A stretch of 64,000 nt of DNA, from NCBI GenBank assembly GCA_035555315.1, contig DATMGU010000071.1, positions 4,727 to 68,726 on the forward strand. The letters run 5' to 3'. Source of the stretch: DATMGU01 sp035555315. Lineage in GTDB: Bacteria; Pseudomonadota; Alphaproteobacteria; ATCC43930; CGMCC-115725. This document shows positions 38,560-46,788 of this stretch, in pieces. A model generated the notes under the pieces. The model made no database searches. It worked only from the letters and a program-made list of their open reading frames with translations, and had not been told where the DNA came from. The position numbers and the translations under genes are program-made. Position 1 is the first letter of the stretch. Every line of letters starts with the position of its first letter.

Positions 38560-38820
38560 ATGACCGTCAAGATGAGCGTCGTTATCACCGACAGCGATCT
38601 TAACGCTTACCTCGATGGTGAGTTGGATCCCGTGCAGGCGGTGGCCGTCGCGGCGTCAGCCTGGAACAGCCCGACGGCATCGGCCAAATTGAGGGCGTAT
38701 CGGCACCAGGCCACCGGACTTCAGGCGCTCTTCACGAATATCTTGGACGAGCCGGTTCCGGCGCGCTTGACCCGGATTACCCGTTCCCACGACCGCGCGA
38801 AGCACACCGTGGTGAAGTGA
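38560..38820 (+). CDS. Short anti-sigma-factor-like protein
   Basis: 86 residues. The segment ITDSDLNAYLDGELDPVQAVAVAASAWNSP followed by LRAYRHQATGLQALFTNILDEPVPARL matches the cytoplasmic N-terminal domain of RsiA/ChrR-like anti-sigma factors. The usual His-x3-Cys-x2-Cys zinc ligands are missing and no membrane helix follows; the protein stops at THTVVK-like basic residues. It may be a naturally soluble sigma-binding domain or a truncated remnant. ATG at 38560 is chosen because GGAG lies 6-7 bases upstream. The divergent ECF sigma factor is its obvious partner candidate. Confidence 0.7.
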   Translation: MTVKMSVVITDSDLNAYLDGELDPVQAVAVAASAWNSPTASAKLRAYRHQATGLQALFTNILDEPVPARLTRITRSHDRAKHTVVK

Positions 38821-39295
38821 CGGCTCGACACTCGATCCCCCCGGCTGTATAAGAAATTTACCGATCCTTTGCGCGGCTCGCGCGTCGGCGAGCTTGCGGT
38901 TGAAGCCGGAGTTCACGGGAAGAGTGGCGATGTCGTCCATCGAATCGCCGGTTGATCGGGATCGGACACTTTAAATCTTATCTTCGCCAGCGGCTGGGTC
39001 ATGGACCGGCGTCGCGAAGGTTTGTCCCCAAGCGACGAAAATCCTTATCGATGCAGCCGTGGATTGCAATTCGCATTTCGCGCACGTCGCAGTTGCGGAA
39101 CCGAATAGTTATAAACACCAAACAATTCACCTCAAACTATCAAGTTGTGATGTAATCGCCCGATGTCCGTGGCGGACAAATCGTGTAATGAATTGTATCT
39201 GCTGTAAAAACGATTTACAGAGTATGCTGGTGAAAAATGCGTTGGGGAACGGATAGTATGGCACCGCGAATGACCGCCCGGGCGGCCGCACATCG
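38821..39295. other. Intergenic region, AT-rich promoter zone
   Basis: 475 bases; the part from about 39050 is clearly AT-rich for this genome and probably holds the response-regulator promoter. A small inverted repeat TGTCCG-TGG-CGGACA is at 39164-39178. A short minus-strand frame starting at 38940 extends into the anti-sigma-like gene and has no ribosome binding site. Confidence 0.4.
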
Positions 39296-40015
39296 ATGAT
39301 GAACACCGATCACATACTGATCGTCGATGATCACGAAGATATCTGCGAGCTGGTGCAAAACTATCTGAGCGGCGAAGGCTACAGAGTCACCGCCGCGCAT
39401 GACGGTCCGTCGATGCGGCGCGCGATGGCGCTAACGCCGGTCGATCTCGTGCTGTTGGACCTGATGCTGCCGGGTGAGGACGGCTTGACCTTGGCCCGCC
39501 GGCTGCGCGAGGAATCCAGCATCGGCATCATCATTTTGACCGGCCGCGGCGAGACCGTGGACCGGATTATCGGCCTGGAAATGGGCGCCGACGACTATCT
39601 GCCGAAGCCCTTTCACTTGCGGGAGTTGCTCGCCCGGGTGAAGAGCGTGCTGCGCCGCGCCTCCGACCGTACCGTAAAGCCAGGCGCCGCCGCGCAAGCG
39701 GCCGCCGTGTTCGCCGGTTGGCGTCTGGATCTGGCAACCCGCCAGCTGCTATCGCCCGCCGGTAGCGAGGTTCGTCTGACGACAGGCGAGTTCGATCTTC
39801 TGGCCGCCTTCGTCGCCAACGCCAATCAAGTCCTGAGCCGCGACCGGCTGCTCGATCTGGCGCGCAACCGCGAGGCCGGACCGTTCGACCGGACGATCGA
39901 CGTCCAAGTCGGTCGGTTGCGCCGCAAGCTGGAAGACGATCCGCAGAACCCAACGCTGATCAAGACCGTGCGCGGTACCGGCTATATCTTCACCCCACCG
40001 ATCGAGGTTGGCTGA
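39296..40015 (+). CDS. OmpR/PhoB-family response regulator (orphan)
   Basis: 239 residues: receiver domain (about 5-118) with ILIVDDHEDICELV, phospho-acceptor Asp in LVLLDLMLPGEDGL, Thr in IIILTGRGE and Lys in ADDYLPKPFHLREL; then a winged-helix DNA-binding domain (about 140-236) with LTTGEFDLLAAFVANANQVLSRDRLLDLAR and FDRTIDVQVGRLRRKLEDDPQNPTLIKTVRGTGYIF. No histidine kinase gene is adjacent, so it is an orphan regulator. Start may be ATG 39296 or the next codon 39299; the ribosome binding site is poor. It converges on the UDP-sugar dehydrogenase gene with 19 bases between. Confidence 0.93.
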   Translation: MMNTDHILIVDDHEDICELVQNYLSGEGYRVTAAHDGPSMRRAMALTPVDLVLLDLMLPGEDGLTLARRLREESSIGIIILTGRGETVDRIIGLEMGADDYLPKPFHLRELLARVKSVLRRASDRTVKPGAAAQAAAVFAGWRLDLATRQLLSPAGSEVRLTTGEFDLLAAFVANANQVLSRDRLLDLARNREAGPFDRTIDVQVGRLRRKLEDDPQNPTLIKTVRGTGYIFTPPIEVG

Positions 40016-40034
40016 CTTCGGAGGTTAGCTGGCC

Positions 40035-41315
40035 TCACAGGCTCCAATAGGCGATATCGGAACGCATCGCCGCGGGGTCCAAGACACCTTTGACATCGGC
40101 CAAGACGCCGCCGAACGCCACCATCTCCACCAGCGCCGCGGTCCCCATGGCGAGGTATTGGCGATGCGGCACCGCCAGGATCAACGCGTCGAGCGGCCCC
40201 AACTGATCGAGCGCCGTCAAGTCGACCCCACACAACTGGCGGGCCTCGACCGGATCGGCACTCGGGTCGTGCACCAGGGCGTGGATGCCGAATTCGGATA
40301 ATTCCGAGAGGATATCGGGCACGCGGCTGTTGCGCAGGTCGCCGACATCTTCCTTGAAGGTCAGGCCCAGAACGGCGACCCGGGCGCCGGTCAACGGCCG
40401 GCCGACCCGTGTCAGCGATTTCAGCACGCGCTGCGCCACGAACCGTCCCATGCCGTCATTGATCCGTCTGCCCGCCAGAATGACCTCGGGCGTATAGCCG
40501 GCCGCCTCGGCGCGAGCGGTCAGATAATACGGGTCGACGCCGATGCAATGGCCGCCCACCAGCCCCGGCGTGAAACCCAGGAAATTCCATTTCGTCCGAG
40601 CCGCCGCCAGGACATCGCGAGTCGACAGCCCCAGGCGATCGAAAATCATCGCCAACTCGTTCATCAAGGCGATGTTGAGGTCGCGCTGGGTATTTTCGAT
40701 GACCTTGGCCGCCTCGGCAACCTGGATCGAGGGCGCGCGGTGCAGCCCGGCGGGCACGATCGGGCCATAGACCGCCACGACCCGATCCAGCGTGGCTTGA
40801 TCCTCCGCGGAGACGATTTTGACGACGCGGGCCAGGCTGTGGTCCCGATCGCCGGGGTTGATCCGCTCCGGCGAGTAGCCGACGTGAAAATCCCGTCCCG
40901 GCTCCAAGCCGGAAGCCGCCGCCAGGATCGGCCGGCAGATTCCCTCGGTAAGGCCGGGAAAGACCGTGGATTCGTACACCACCACGCCGCCCGGCCGCAG
41001 CGCCCGCCCGACGGTAGCGCTTGCCCGGCGGAGCGCGTCGAGGTCCGGCCGGTGTTCGGCATCGATCGGCGTCGGCACCGTCACGATGAAGAAAGTAGCG
41101 CCGGCCAGGCTTTCCGGGTCATCGCTCACCGTGAGACGGGATGCCGTGAGATCGGCCTGATCGACCGTCTCGGTTCGGTCGAAGCCGCGCCGCAACTCGC
41201 TCACGCGCTGGGTCGAGACATCGAACCCGACGACGGCCCCAAAATGCTGTGCCAAGGCCACCGCCACGGGCAACCCGACATATCCCAAACCGATAACCGC
41301 AAGACGCTCGCTCAT
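40035..41315 (-). CDS. UDP-sugar 6-dehydrogenase, TviB/WbpA type
   Basis: 426-residue NAD-dependent nucleotide-sugar dehydrogenase making a UDP-uronic acid for polysaccharide synthesis. It has the Rossmann start LAVIGLGYVGLPVAVALAQHFG, VTVPTPID, VVYESTVFPGLTEGICRPIL, GYSPERINPGDRDHSL, the catalytic Cys in KWNFLGFTPGLVGGHCIGVDPYYLT, and a C-terminal UDP-binding domain VAVLGLTFKEDVGDLRNSR. The NFL-GF-PGLVGGHCIGVDPYYL stretch points to the TviB/WbpA subfamily acting on UDP-N-acetylhexosamines rather than UDP-glucose. No partner epimerase or glycosyltransferase is nearby; manC is 27 kb away. Confidence 0.9.
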   Translation of the reverse strand: MSERLAVIGLGYVGLPVAVALAQHFGAVVGFDVSTQRVSELRRGFDRTETVDQADLTASRLTVSDDPESLAGATFFIVTVPTPIDAEHRPDLDALRRASATVGRALRPGGVVVYESTVFPGLTEGICRPILAAASGLEPGRDFHVGYSPERINPGDRDHSLARVVKIVSAEDQATLDRVVAVYGPIVPAGLHRAPSIQVAEAAKVIENTQRDLNIALMNELAMIFDRLGLSTRDVLAAARTKWNFLGFTPGLVGGHCIGVDPYYLTARAEAAGYTPEVILAGRRINDGMGRFVAQRVLKSLTRVGRPLTGARVAVLGLTFKEDVGDLRNSRVPDILSELSEFGIHALVHDPSADPVEARQLCGVDLTALDQLGPLDALILAVPHRQYLAMGTAALVEMVAFGGVLADVKGVLDPAAMRSDIAYWSL

Positions 41316-41441
41316 GATGGCACCCTAGCCGAGCCGCGTGAGGCGACAATCATTATCTGGATCCCGGCAGCCTGCCATTATCGGGTCGGGCCTGCCATTA
41401 TGTGGTCGGCTTGCATAAATACGCTGCAGCCGATCGCGCGG

Positions 41442-41915
41442 ATGCCGCGTATGATGGGCGAGATGACGGTAGAGACGGGCATCGACACGAGCAACTCGGC
41501 TTGGCGCCAGCGCGGTGAGCCCGATCCCGTCGACATCCATGTCGGCGGGCGGATTCGCATGCGCAGAATTTTGCTCGGAAAGAGTCAGGAAACCGTCGCC
41601 GCCCAAGTCGGTGTCAGCTTTCAGCAGCTGCAAAAATATGAAAGCGGCGCGAACCGGGTAAGCGCCAGCCGGCTGTTCGATGTGGCTCATATACTCTCGG
41701 CGCCGGTCTCGTTCTTCTTTGACGACATGCCGCCGGAACTGGCTGGCCCGGCCGATTTGGCATCCGCCAGGGACAAGCCGTCGGCCAACCTCGCCATGAC
41801 CGACCGTGTTACCCTCGATCTCATCCGGGATTTCCACCGCATCCCAACGGCGCAGCAGCGGCGCTGCATCCTGGATCTCGTCCGGGCGATCGCCGAAGGC
41901 AATCCCCCTACGTGA
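41442..41915 (+). CDS. XRE-family helix-turn-helix regulator
   Basis: About 157 residues. After a poorly ordered N-terminus comes a Cro/C1-type HTH: IHVGGRIRMRRILLGKSQETVAAQVGVSFQQLQKYESGANRVSASRLFDVAHILSAPVSFFFDDM. The C-terminal LDLIRDFHRIPTAQQRRCILDLVRAIAEG is shared by a group of such regulators common in alphaproteobacteria. No target is evident. The start is uncertain: ATG at 41442, 41451, 41454 or 41463 are all in frame and none has a strong ribosome binding site. A much longer upstream frame is antisense to the dehydrogenase and is rejected. Confidence 0.85.
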   Translation: MPRMMGEMTVETGIDTSNSAWRQRGEPDPVDIHVGGRIRMRRILLGKSQETVAAQVGVSFQQLQKYESGANRVSASRLFDVAHILSAPVSFFFDDMPPELAGPADLASARDKPSANLAMTDRVTLDLIRDFHRIPTAQQRRCILDLVRAIAEGNPPT

Positions 41916-42171
41916 CCGATATCGATCGCGCCCAGTCTTCGCGCCGGGGCGTAACGATGCCGTTTCATAGCCGAGGGTGCATCGCGCAAGCATTGAAACT
42001 AGGGTGCGCTCACCCCGCGTCGCTCAGGTTTCTTCTCTCGGGCGCGGGGATGTCTAACGGCGTTGGCTCGTACCTATATCGACCGGTCATCATTTCGCCA
42101 TGACGTCGTCCGACGGTACGGGGAAGCAATGACGCCGGGGGTCCCGCGGGATCCATTGCAAGCGGGGTATA

Positions 42172-42315
42172 ATGGCGATAATTCGGATGATCTGCGGGCT
42201 GGTCATCGTTTGGACGCTCGTGGCGATCGTCGAGACCGCCGGCGGCCAAATTCTGCCGCGCGATGTCGGCCACGAGCAGTTGCTCTCCCGGACAGCCTTG
42301 AGCGAGGCGCATTAG
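42172..42315 (+). CDS. Small secreted or membrane-anchored peptide (candidate)
   Basis: 47 codons. A hydrophobic N-terminus (MAIIRMICGLVIVWTLVAIVETAG) that could be a signal sequence or membrane anchor is followed by QILPRDVGHEQLLSRTALSEAH. A GGGG sequence lies five bases before the ATG. Codon use is reasonable, but no family is recognised. A longer frame covering the same region on the same strand reads as Arg-rich nonsense. Confidence 0.35.
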   Translation: MAIIRMICGLVIVWTLVAIVETAGGQILPRDVGHEQLLSRTALSEAH

Positions 42316-42739
42316 GCCTTGAACTGAGCGTCGAACGAAGCCGCGCGTCAGGCCCTGAACTCGGCCCATGGTCGGTTAGGTCATGTCACGGCGGCACCTA
42401 TCCGCCGCCGGTAGGGCAGGCCCGCGCCGGTTCAAGAAGCAAATTCCTCAAAAAAGCGATATTTTCTCAACCGGCCCGTGAACAAACCCCAATCTCAGGT
42501 GTTGTAGCTTCGGATCCGACAATCGTATCCGACACAAGCGACGTCGCGACCGTGTCAACACGCCCGAACAGAGACCGCGAACCCCGCCGAGTTTGACTTT
42601 TACGCAACACTGGCAGAAAAAAATAGTTCGGACACCATCGTGACGTACAAAACCGCGCGCTTTAACGTTACATACCCGATGAGTTCTGGCTTATAACTCG
42701 TTCCCGCGCTTGGAATTTCAAACCGAGGATGTCAATCAA
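42316..42739. other. Leader region of the OmpA-like gene
   Basis: 424 bases without a gene. The AT-richer part at about 42590-42710 probably holds the promoter and untranslated leader of the ompA-like gene. I could not fix an unambiguous -35/-10 pair. Confidence 0.4.
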
Positions 42740-43762
42740 ATGACGAAACGTCTCAGCGTATTAAGCGCTGTGCTGTTGTGCTCCGTCTCTGGGGCGGCCA
42801 TGGCACAGCAAACCAACGGCTTCTATGTCGGCGGCGCGGCTGGCGCCAGCTTCCTGGAAGATAGCAAGCTGGGTGGCAATGGCCTGAGCGAACGCTTCAA
42901 GACCGGGTACGAAGGTCTTGGTGTGGTCGGTTATGGCTTCGGCAACGGCCTGCGGACGGAACTCGAAGGCGGCTATCGCCGCAACGACGTCGACAAGATC
43001 GGCGGGAAAAGCTCGTCCGGCGCGGTCGGGATGACCACCGGTTTCGGCAACCTGCTCTATGACTTCGACACCGGCACGCCGTTCACGCCGCATATTGGCG
43101 CCGGCCTCGGTGTTGCCGATATCCGTGAGACGAACGCCCGTTCGGCCGGCAATCCGACGGTTTCGGGTCACGACACGGTGTTCGCCTATCAGCTCATCGG
43201 TGGTGTCGACTATTCGATCACGCCGGATCTGAAGGTTGGTATCGACTATCACTATGTCGAAACCGACGCGGCGCGCCTCGCTCTGCAAACCACGCCGAAG
43301 ACGACGAGCTCGAACCGGTTCTATGACCATTCGGTGCTGTTGGCTCTGCGCTACGAGTTCAACAACCCGGCTCCGGCCCCGGTCGTCGCTCCGCCGCCGC
43401 CGCCGCCGCCGCCAGCCCCGGCTCCGCAGCTGCAGCGCGCCTTCCAGGTGTTCTTCGACTTTGACAAGTCGACCGTCACCGCGGCCGCTCAGTCGATCAT
43501 CGATCAGGCTGCCGCCAGCGTGAAGCAGGGCAACATGACGCGGATCAACGTCACCGGCCATACGGACACGGTCGGCTCGGCCAAGTACAACCAGGCCCTG
43601 TCGGAACGTCGTGCGGCGGCCGTGAAGGCGGCGCTGATCAAGGACGGCATTCCGGATGGCCAGATCGCCACCCGCGGCGTCGGCAAGTCCGACCTGCTGG
43701 TTCCGACTGGCGACGGCGTTCGCGAGGCGCAGAACCGCCGCGCGGAAATCGTCCTGCAGTAA
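42740..43762 (+). CDS. OmpA-family outer-membrane protein
   Basis: 340 residues. Signal peptide (to AMAQQ), an eight-strand beta-barrel (about 25-210: FYVGGAAGASFL, GLRTELEGGYRRND, TPHIGAGLGVADI, YQLIGGVDYSITPDLKVGIDYHYV, SVLLALRYEF), a Pro-rich linker of repeated PPP/PAPAP, and a C-terminal OmpA peptidoglycan-binding domain (about 245-340) with QVFFDFDKSTVT, NVTGHTDTVGSAKYNQALSERRA and AQNRRAEIVLQ. It tethers the outer membrane to the wall. GAGGA lies nine bases before the ATG at 42740. Tandem hairpins follow the gene. Base composition of the coding part suggests high expression. Confidence 0.94.
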   Translation: MTKRLSVLSAVLLCSVSGAAMAQQTNGFYVGGAAGASFLEDSKLGGNGLSERFKTGYEGLGVVGYGFGNGLRTELEGGYRRNDVDKIGGKSSSGAVGMTTGFGNLLYDFDTGTPFTPHIGAGLGVADIRETNARSAGNPTVSGHDTVFAYQLIGGVDYSITPDLKVGIDYHYVETDAARLALQTTPKTTSSNRFYDHSVLLALRYEFNNPAPAPVVAPPPPPPPPAPAPQLQRAFQVFFDFDKSTVTAAAQSIIDQAAASVKQGNMTRINVTGHTDTVGSAKYNQALSERRAAAVKAALIKDGIPDGQIATRGVGKSDLLVPTGDGVREAQNRRAEIVLQ

Positions 43763-43801
43763 CGGACGACATCTAACTGGCCGAATCCGGCTGGTCGAGA
43801 C

Positions 43802-43832
43802 GGACTGCCGCGGGGCTTCCCCGTGGCAGTCC
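43802..43832. terminator. Long hairpin downstream of the OmpA-like gene
   Basis: 14-base arms at 43802-43815 and 43819-43832 (GGACTGCC...CGGGG and its complement) with one mismatch and a 3-base loop. It has no U-run, so it may stabilise the 3' end of the mRNA rather than terminate by itself. Confidence 0.5.
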
Positions 43833-43859
43833 CCTCATCCGGTCGGCCGAGGACAAAAC

Positions 43860-43889
43860 AAAAGCGCGTCCCGCAAAGGACGCGCTTTT
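43860..43889. terminator. Bidirectional intrinsic terminator
   Basis: Perfect 12-bp arms AAAAGCGCGTCC (43860-43871) and GGACGCGCTTTT (43878-43889) with a 6-base loop. The A-run/T-run ends allow termination of both the OmpA-like gene and the convergent downstream gene. Confidence 0.85.
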
Positions 43890-43929
43890 GCCGTTTATCG
43901 GGACCGGTTTGGCTTCTTGGCGTCTACGG

Positions 43930-44526
43930 CTATTCGGCGCTGGTCACCTGTTGTCGCTTCGCCTTGACCGGCGCCTTTTTCGATGGTGGCTCAACCGCCT
44001 TCACGGCACGCGCGTCGATGCAGAAATCGCCGACATTGGTCTTGTTGACGATACGGTCCACCGAATACCGCTCCAGATCCTGCGGTTCGAGCAGCAGGGT
44101 GTTCTGAAACAGTCCGGCCGCCTCGTCGCAATATCCCACCGATAGCATCGACTGCTGCGATGCATCGTTCGCGATCTTGGTGATGTAGAGGTCCATCTCC
44201 CGGCTGTAACCGGCACCGAACGACCGTGAGAAATGGCCCTTCAGCAACTCCGAGTTCGAACGCAGGCTGGTCCCGTATTTGCCGATAAAGGCGTTGTATT
44301 GCGGCGTGAAGTCGCGACCGGGAACCTCCTTACATTCCAGTGCCGCGACCATGAGCTCGGTCTGCAGCACCCGCACATGCGCGGCGACCCATTCCGGTTG
44401 GGTGAAACACGCCGCATCGGCCGCCAGGGGTGCCAGCCCGATCGACGCGACGGCGGCGCCAGCCCAAATCCGTTTGGCCCAAATCCGTTTGGTAAAGCCA
44501 CGTCCGATTTTTTCAGACTTCAGCAA
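43930..44526 (-). CDS. Secreted hypothetical protein
   Basis: 198 residues. The start is chosen as TTG at 44526 with GAGGGG seven bases upstream; a TTG at 44577 is in frame. A basic N-region containing a duplicated RIWA motif, then a hydrophobic core (AGAAVASIGLAPLAADAAC), looks like a signal peptide. The mature part has at least four Cys (ACFTQPEW, LECKEVPG, VGYCDEAAG, GDFCIDARA), suggesting two disulphides, and a Lys-rich C-terminus (KKAPVKAKRQQ). No family is recognised. It shares a bidirectional terminator with the OmpA-like gene. Confidence 0.7.
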   Translation of the reverse strand: MLKSEKIGRGFTKRIWAKRIWAGAAVASIGLAPLAADAACFTQPEWVAAHVRVLQTELMVAALECKEVPGRDFTPQYNAFIGKYGTSLRSNSELLKGHFSRSFGAGYSREMDLYITKIANDASQQSMLSVGYCDEAAGLFQNTLLLEPQDLERYSVDRIVNKTNVGDFCIDARAVKAVEPPSKKAPVKAKRQQVTSAE

Positions 44527-44950
44527 AATCCCGTCCCCTCGTTGATCCCCGGGGTCTCGCGATCGGACGATCGTCAACCCCGGCCCGGCGAAAATTAGGG
44601 CCGAACACTAGCAAATCTGGCGGCTTGGACAAACCGCAAAGCGCCCCGCCAATTCCCCATACCGACTTGGTCGCCCCTCCGACCCGGCACGGCGCACCGG
44701 TTTTCGTAGGGTATCGTCGATCCGCGCGACCTCCGGTTGAAGCAGGCGATTGACAGGGCGAAACGGACGATTTACGAAACGCCTCGTGATTATCACAGGT
44801 GACTCTGGTGACTGAGGCCGCGTTGCGACGACGAACGACCGTAGGATGCCCCGCAGGCGTCCCGCTGCCGTTCATCCGCGTTTCGGTCACCGTCCGCTAG
44901 GACGCCTCGGCCGAAGGGCGGATACCCGCCTTTCGACACCCGAGGACCCC
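44527..44950. other. Divergent intergenic region
   Basis: 424 bases between the secreted hypothetical gene and the acetyltransferase gene. It has no gene I can support and no clear structure. Promoters for both flanking genes should lie here. Confidence 0.4.
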
Positions 44951-45490
44951 ATGTTCACCATTACGACCGAGCGGCCGGACGAAGCCGGCGTGATCGAGCT
45001 GTTGCTCGACACCTGTTTTGGACCAAACCGGTTCGATAAATCCTCCTACGGCTTTCGCGTCGATGTCGCGCCCGATCGGCGTTTATGCCTCGTCGCCAGG
45101 GCGCCCGATGACAGCGTGGTCGGTACGATCAGATATTGGCCGATAGTCATCGGCATGGCCGCCGCCCCTGCCCTGCTGCTCGGCCCCTTGGCCGTCGCGG
45201 AATCCCACCGCAAGGCCGGCGTGGGCGCCGCCTTGATGCGGACATCCCTCGACATGGCGGCCTGGAGCGGCGACCGGTTGGTCGTCCTGGTCGGCGACAT
45301 CGCCTATTATCGGCGATTCGGTTTCACGCACGCGACTGATTTGGCGCTCGTGATGCCCGGCGAAACGCCCGAACGGGTGCTTGCCCGGTCGCTGCGGGGC
45401 GATTTGCCAACGGACTATCGCGGGCTGATCCAGCCCAGGAGGTTGGTTCGCCGTCTTACCGGAGGCGACGGGCTGGCCGCCGCCGCGTGA
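44951..45490 (+). CDS. GNAT-family N-acetyltransferase
   Basis: 179 residues, cytosolic acyl-CoA-dependent acetyltransferase of the YhbS-like group. The start ATG 44951 gives TITTERPDEAGVIELLLDTCFGPNRFDKSSYGFR, followed by strand VVGTIRYWPI, then motif A LLGPLAVAESHRKAGVGAALMRTSLDMA, the acetyl-CoA pyrophosphate loop, and LVVLVGDIAYYRRFGFTHA in motif B. The family C-terminus with LVRRLTGGDGLA follows. Substrate is unknown. It is monocistronic and followed by the palindrome cluster. Confidence 0.88.
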   Translation: MFTITTERPDEAGVIELLLDTCFGPNRFDKSSYGFRVDVAPDRRLCLVARAPDDSVVGTIRYWPIVIGMAAAPALLLGPLAVAESHRKAGVGAALMRTSLDMAAWSGDRLVVLVGDIAYYRRFGFTHATDLALVMPGETPERVLARSLRGDLPTDYRGLIQPRRLVRRLTGGDGLAAAA

Positions 45491-45540
45491 GGCAGCCGGT
45501 TGATACCCCGGCCAAATTCCAGAGCCTGTCTCATACCAAA

Positions 45541-45695
45541 TCTCCATGAGGCGAACCATCGGTTCGCCTCATGGAGAGCCTCAGTCGCCGGACGGCGGAC
45601 GTCCGTCCGCCTTGGCTTTCGCACCGTGCGGTGCGCGCTCGCCGTCGCTCGCGATACGCCATCTCGATGAGTGGTACTCATCGAGATGGCGTATC
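45541..45695. repeat. Cluster of three perfect palindromes
   Basis: Three hairpins in 155 bases: 17-bp arms at 45541-45557/45561-45577 with a 3-base loop; 8-bp arms at 45594-45601/45604-45611 with a 2-base loop; and 20-bp arms at 45653-45672/45676-45695 with a 3-base loop. The outer two share a pattern (ATAC, three bases, ATCTCnATGAG), so they look like members of one repeat family. The last overlaps the stop codon of the GGDEF gene by two bases. No T-run follows any of them. Confidence 0.75.
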
Positions 45696-46788
45696 AGTGT
45701 GCCGGAAGTGAGAGGGAGGGCGGAGCGGGCGGCGGGACGGAGGCGTCCAATTCAGTCATCACACGGTTGCGGCCGGCTTCCTTGGCCCGATAGAGAGCCG
45801 CGTCCGCGCGGTCGATCAGGGCGGTTATCGGCTCACCTGGCTGATAGAGCGCGATGCCGAGCGATAGGGTGATGTTGCCGAGACTCTGCTTGGTATCACG
45901 CTTCAAAAGCTGACGGCCGCCGATCGTCCGGCGCAGCGTATCGGCCAGCTTCTCCGCGTTGTCCAACGAGGTGTCCGGCAAGATGATCGCGAATTCCTCA
46001 CCACCATACCGGGCGGCGAGATCGCGGCCCTTGATCCCCTCGACCAACTGGCTCGCGACCAGCCGCAGGACGACATCACCCATTTGGTGACCCCACGTGT
46101 CGTTGAATCTCTTGAAATGATCGATGTCGACCATGATGAGGCAAAGATCGCCGCCGGTTTCCATGCTGTCGGTGACGCACTCCCTCATCCGCATATCGAA
46201 CAATTTGCGATTGCCGATATCGGTCAGCGGGTCGGTCATCGCCTCCCGCCGAACTTCCTCGACCTGCTCGCGCAGCGAGCGGATCTCAAGGGTCGACCGC
46301 GACAATTCGCGTTCGACCGTATCGCTCCGCTCCATCATCGCTCTGGAATCGGCCAGGATCGAGTGGACGATTTCACTCATGCGCCCTAGCCCCGATGCGT
46401 CGTCCAACGCCTCGACCTTAGTGTCGAGCGTCTCGCCGAAGCTGCGCGTCTCGGCCGAAATGGCTTGAACCGCCGACAAGGCCTTGGCTGCCGCCTGCTC
46501 GATCTTGAGGCCGATGTCGCGGAGTCCTTCGGTCTGCTGTTGATGAGCGAAAAAACGGTCGAAGAGCTCGGAGCAGACGGCGGGGCTGAACTCCTGCTTG
46601 TTGCTGATCAGGATGTCCAGCGCGTGTTTGAGGGCCGGTGCCGATCCGGCCGCGTAGGCGTACCACACCGTGAAATTTTCGGGCGTCGGCGGGATGCTTT
46701 GGTTGTTCATCAAAGCCAGCGCCGATTCAGCCAATACCCGATCGCGCCGCAGTTCGGCTTCGATCGTTGCGAGCGGCTTGGGCATCAT
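45694..46788 (-). CDS. Diguanylate cyclase (GGDEF domain)
   Basis: 364 residues. N-terminal helical region (about 1-175, with FTVWYAYAAGSAPALKHALD and coiled RSLREQVEEVRREAM) leads to a GGDEF domain: TDPLTDIGNRKLFD, LIMVDIDHFKRFNDTWGHQMGD and an intact active loop RYGGEEFAIILP, then ALYRAKEAGRNRV. It should make c-di-GMP from two GTP. The product-inhibition I-site RxxD before the loop reads K-G-R-D, so feedback control may be weak. The C-terminus is Pro/Ser-rich. No membrane segment. Its start overlaps the upstream GGDEF/EAL gene as ATGA, so the two are coupled. Confidence 0.93.
   Translation of the reverse strand: MMPKPLATIEAELRRDRVLAESALALMNNQSIPPTPENFTVWYAYAAGSAPALKHALDILISNKQEFSPAVCSELFDRFFAHQQQTEGLRDIGLKIEQAAAKALSAVQAISAETRSFGETLDTKVEALDDASGLGRMSEIVHSILADSRAMMERSDTVERELSRSTLEIRSLREQVEEVRREAMTDPLTDIGNRKLFDMRMRECVTDSMETGGDLCLIMVDIDHFKRFNDTWGHQMGDVVLRLVASQLVEGIKGRDLAARYGGEEFAIILPDTSLDNAEKLADTLRRTIGGRQLLKRDTKQSLGNITLSLGIALYQPGEPITALIDRADAALYRAKEAGRNRVMTELDASVPPPAPPSLSLPAH

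Noticed and set aside
40548..41441. Long N-terminal extension of the XRE regulator
   Set aside because: This part is antisense to the UDP-sugar dehydrogenase and has its composition; the HTH protein must start near 41442.
42063..42596. Plus-strand 177-codon frame before the OmpA-like gene
   Set aside because: Arg/Ser/Pro-rich with no domain; the small frame at 42172 in another phase has a better start and hydrophobic leader.
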